Assembly: GCA_034090805.1 (NCBI GenBank)
Contig: JAXDRV010000031.1
Location: 1 to 24,742 of the forward strand
Direction of reading: 5' to 3'
Source of the DNA: Ornithomonoglobus_A sp034090805
Lineage (GTDB): Bacteria > Bacillota > Clostridia > UBA1381
Length of the DNA: 24,742 nucleotides
Shown: piece after piece, positions 23,772-24,742 of the stretch
How positions within the stretch are numbered: the first letter of the stretch is position 1
How the letters are laid out: each line of letters opens with the position of its first letter
The notes under the pieces: generated by a model
The model's input: only the letters and a program-made list of their open reading frames with translations
What the model was told of the DNA's origin: nothing
Database searches by the model: none
Position numbers and translations under genes: made by a program

Positions 23772-24020
23772 TAATTGTAAAATGTGAGATTCCTGCGGAA
23801 TTTGAGATATTTCTGCTTGAGCTTCGGCTCAGACATACCTCACTTCGTTCGGGAACTCGCCGAAACTCAATCATAAACATCACAAATTCTTCCAAAACTA
23901 TAAAAACTTGTAGGAATTGAGAGCGTTTTTGAGTTTGTTCGGACGAGTTACCGCAAGGGATGTTTGAGTACGAATAAATTCAAAAACACTCTCAATTCCC
24001 AAACTGACATTTTACAATTA
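23772..24020 (+). repeat. Dispersed structured repeat, copy 3
   Basis: Terminal inverted repeats TAATTGTAAAATG (23772-23784) and CATTTTACAATTA (24008-24020) are a perfect 13-bp match. The 5' hairpin pairs TTGAGCTTCGG with CCGAAACTCAA (10 of 11). The 3' hairpin runs from GGAATTGAGAG (23913) to CTCTCAATTCC (23999) with the same loop as the other copies. It fills most of the 292-bp gap between the EamA gene and hydF. Confidence 0.9.
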
Positions 24021-24052
24021 TATATGAAATAAATATAAAGGAGCGGTTGATT

Positions 24053-24742
24053 ATGGGATTAAATGAAACACCGGCGGCAAACAGAGTACATATCGGATTT
24101 TTCGGACGGAGAAATGCCGGGAAATCGAGTGTGGTTAATGCGGTTACGGGGCAGGAGGTGGCAGTGGTTTCCGATACAAAGGGAACGACCACAGACCCGG
24201 TTTCAAAGGCAATGGAGCTTTTGCCTCTCGGACCCGTTGTGATAACGGATACTCCGGGTTTTGACGATGAGGGCAGCCTCGGAGAGCAGCGGGTTATCCG
24301 CACAAAGCGAGTACTTAACAAAACCGACATAGCCGTGCTTGTGGTAGATATGACGGAGGGAGTGCGCGAATGTGAAAAAGAGCTTATTGGGATATTCAAG
24401 GAGAAAAATATCCCGTATATTACCGTATACAATAAGCGTGATTTGGCGCGGGATATTCCGAGGTCTGCGGAAAATGAGATATATGTAAGCGCACGCACAA
24501 ATGACGGAATACATGAATTAAAGGAGCTGCTTGCATCGTTTGCGCCCAAGGAATCGGGACGCAGACTTGTGGGTGATTTGATTAATGCGGGAGATGCTGT
24601 TGTGCTTGTAACACCGATTGACAGCGCAGCACCCAAGGGACGGCTGATACTTCCGCAGCAGCAGGCGGTAAGGGATATTCTCGACAGCGGAGCAATAGCC
24701 GTTGTCACGAGGGAAACGGAGCTTAAGGCGACGCTTGCGGCA
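24053..24742 (+). CDS. hydF: [FeFe]-hydrogenase H-cluster maturation GTPase HydF (5' part)
   Basis: HydF is the GTPase scaffold that assembles the diiron subcluster of [FeFe] hydrogenase with HydE and HydG. The visible 230 residues run off the window end, so the C-terminal cluster-binding domain is not seen. The start MGLNETPAANRVHIGFFGRRNAGKSS contains the P-loop (about residues 18-25). G2/G3 elements appear as KGTTTDPV and DTPGFDD, the switch to G4 as NKRDL, and the dimerisation domain begins with VLVTPIDSAAPKGRLILPQQQ, a HydF-specific block. AAAGGAG precedes the ATG by ten bases. It indicates fermentative hydrogen metabolism. Confidence 0.95.
   Translation, partial: MGLNETPAANRVHIGFFGRRNAGKSSVVNAVTGQEVAVVSDTKGTTTDPVSKAMELLPLGPVVITDTPGFDDEGSLGEQRVIRTKRVLNKTDIAVLVVDMTEGVRECEKELIGIFKEKNIPYITVYNKRDLARDIPRSAENEIYVSARTNDGIHELKELLASFAPKESGRRLVGDLINAGDAVVLVTPIDSAAPKGRLILPQQQAVRDILDSGAIAVVTRETELKATLAA

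Noticed and set aside
7737..24020. CRISPR array or tandem repeat
   Set aside because: The three repeats are kilobases apart with genes between them and have no regular spacers.
23992..24708. Minus-strand 238-residue open frame
   Set aside because: It is the antisense shadow of hydF, which has clear GTPase motifs, a ribosome binding site and family-specific blocks.

Overview
The window looks like a chromosomal segment of an anaerobic, spore-forming Clostridia member, most likely a gut Oscillospiraceae/Ruminococcaceae-type bacterium. The indications are a SigH (Spo0H) sigma factor, an SpmB spore-maturation protein, an SLH-domain surface protein, the start of HydF ([FeFe]-hydrogenase maturation), a corrinoid-reactivation ATPase, many AAAGGAG-type ribosome binding sites and several consensus sigma-A promoters (TTGACA/TTGAAA, 17 bp, TATAAT). 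I see no tRNA, rRNA, CRISPR array, phage gene or transposase. Most genes are housekeeping genes.

Layout. (1) 196-3608, plus strand: one operon with its own promoter and terminator, holding a DUF5685 protein, a J-domain protein with a cysteine-rich tail, the membrane protein YqhQ (DUF1385) and PrmC. (2) 3609-5254, plus: a 417-bp regulatory region with three perfect WalR-type boxes and a consensus promoter, then a secreted SH3-SH3-NlpC/P60 hydrolase and a terminator. (3) 5284-9100, minus: AI-2E-family exporter, metG and a cobO-type corrinoid adenosyltransferase overlapping metG by one base. (4) 9146-15165, minus: a lower-glycolysis block, pgk-tpiA (own promoter and terminator), an SLH protein, then gpmI and an archaeal-type phosphoglycerate mutase paralogue. 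(5) 15250-15759, minus: spmB. (6) 16129-24742, plus: an MBOAT acyltransferase, sigH, a zinc-ribbon protein, a fused MetH-activation-like/ASKHA corrinoid-reactivation protein, inorganic pyrophosphatase, a TatD-associated-type radical SAM protein, a small membrane protein, a PP2C phosphatase, an EamA transporter and the 5' part of hydF.

The most unusual content is between the genes. Three copies of a 204-257-bp repeat (7737-7940, 15834-16090, 23772-24020) each fold into terminal inverted repeats enclosing two hairpins. One hairpin is a long stem capped by an almost invariant loop with a GNRA tetraloop. Base changes between copies are compensated across the helices, so the fold appears to be under selection, or the copies spread as hairpins. 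Other strongly structured stretches lie upstream of gpmI (11950-12114), after ppa (20973-21078), before the small membrane protein (21740-21884) and at the left edge (19-153). Nothing here is clearly a new defence or metabolic system. The best leads are the repeat family, the WalR-box cluster and the corrinoid-reactivation fusion.
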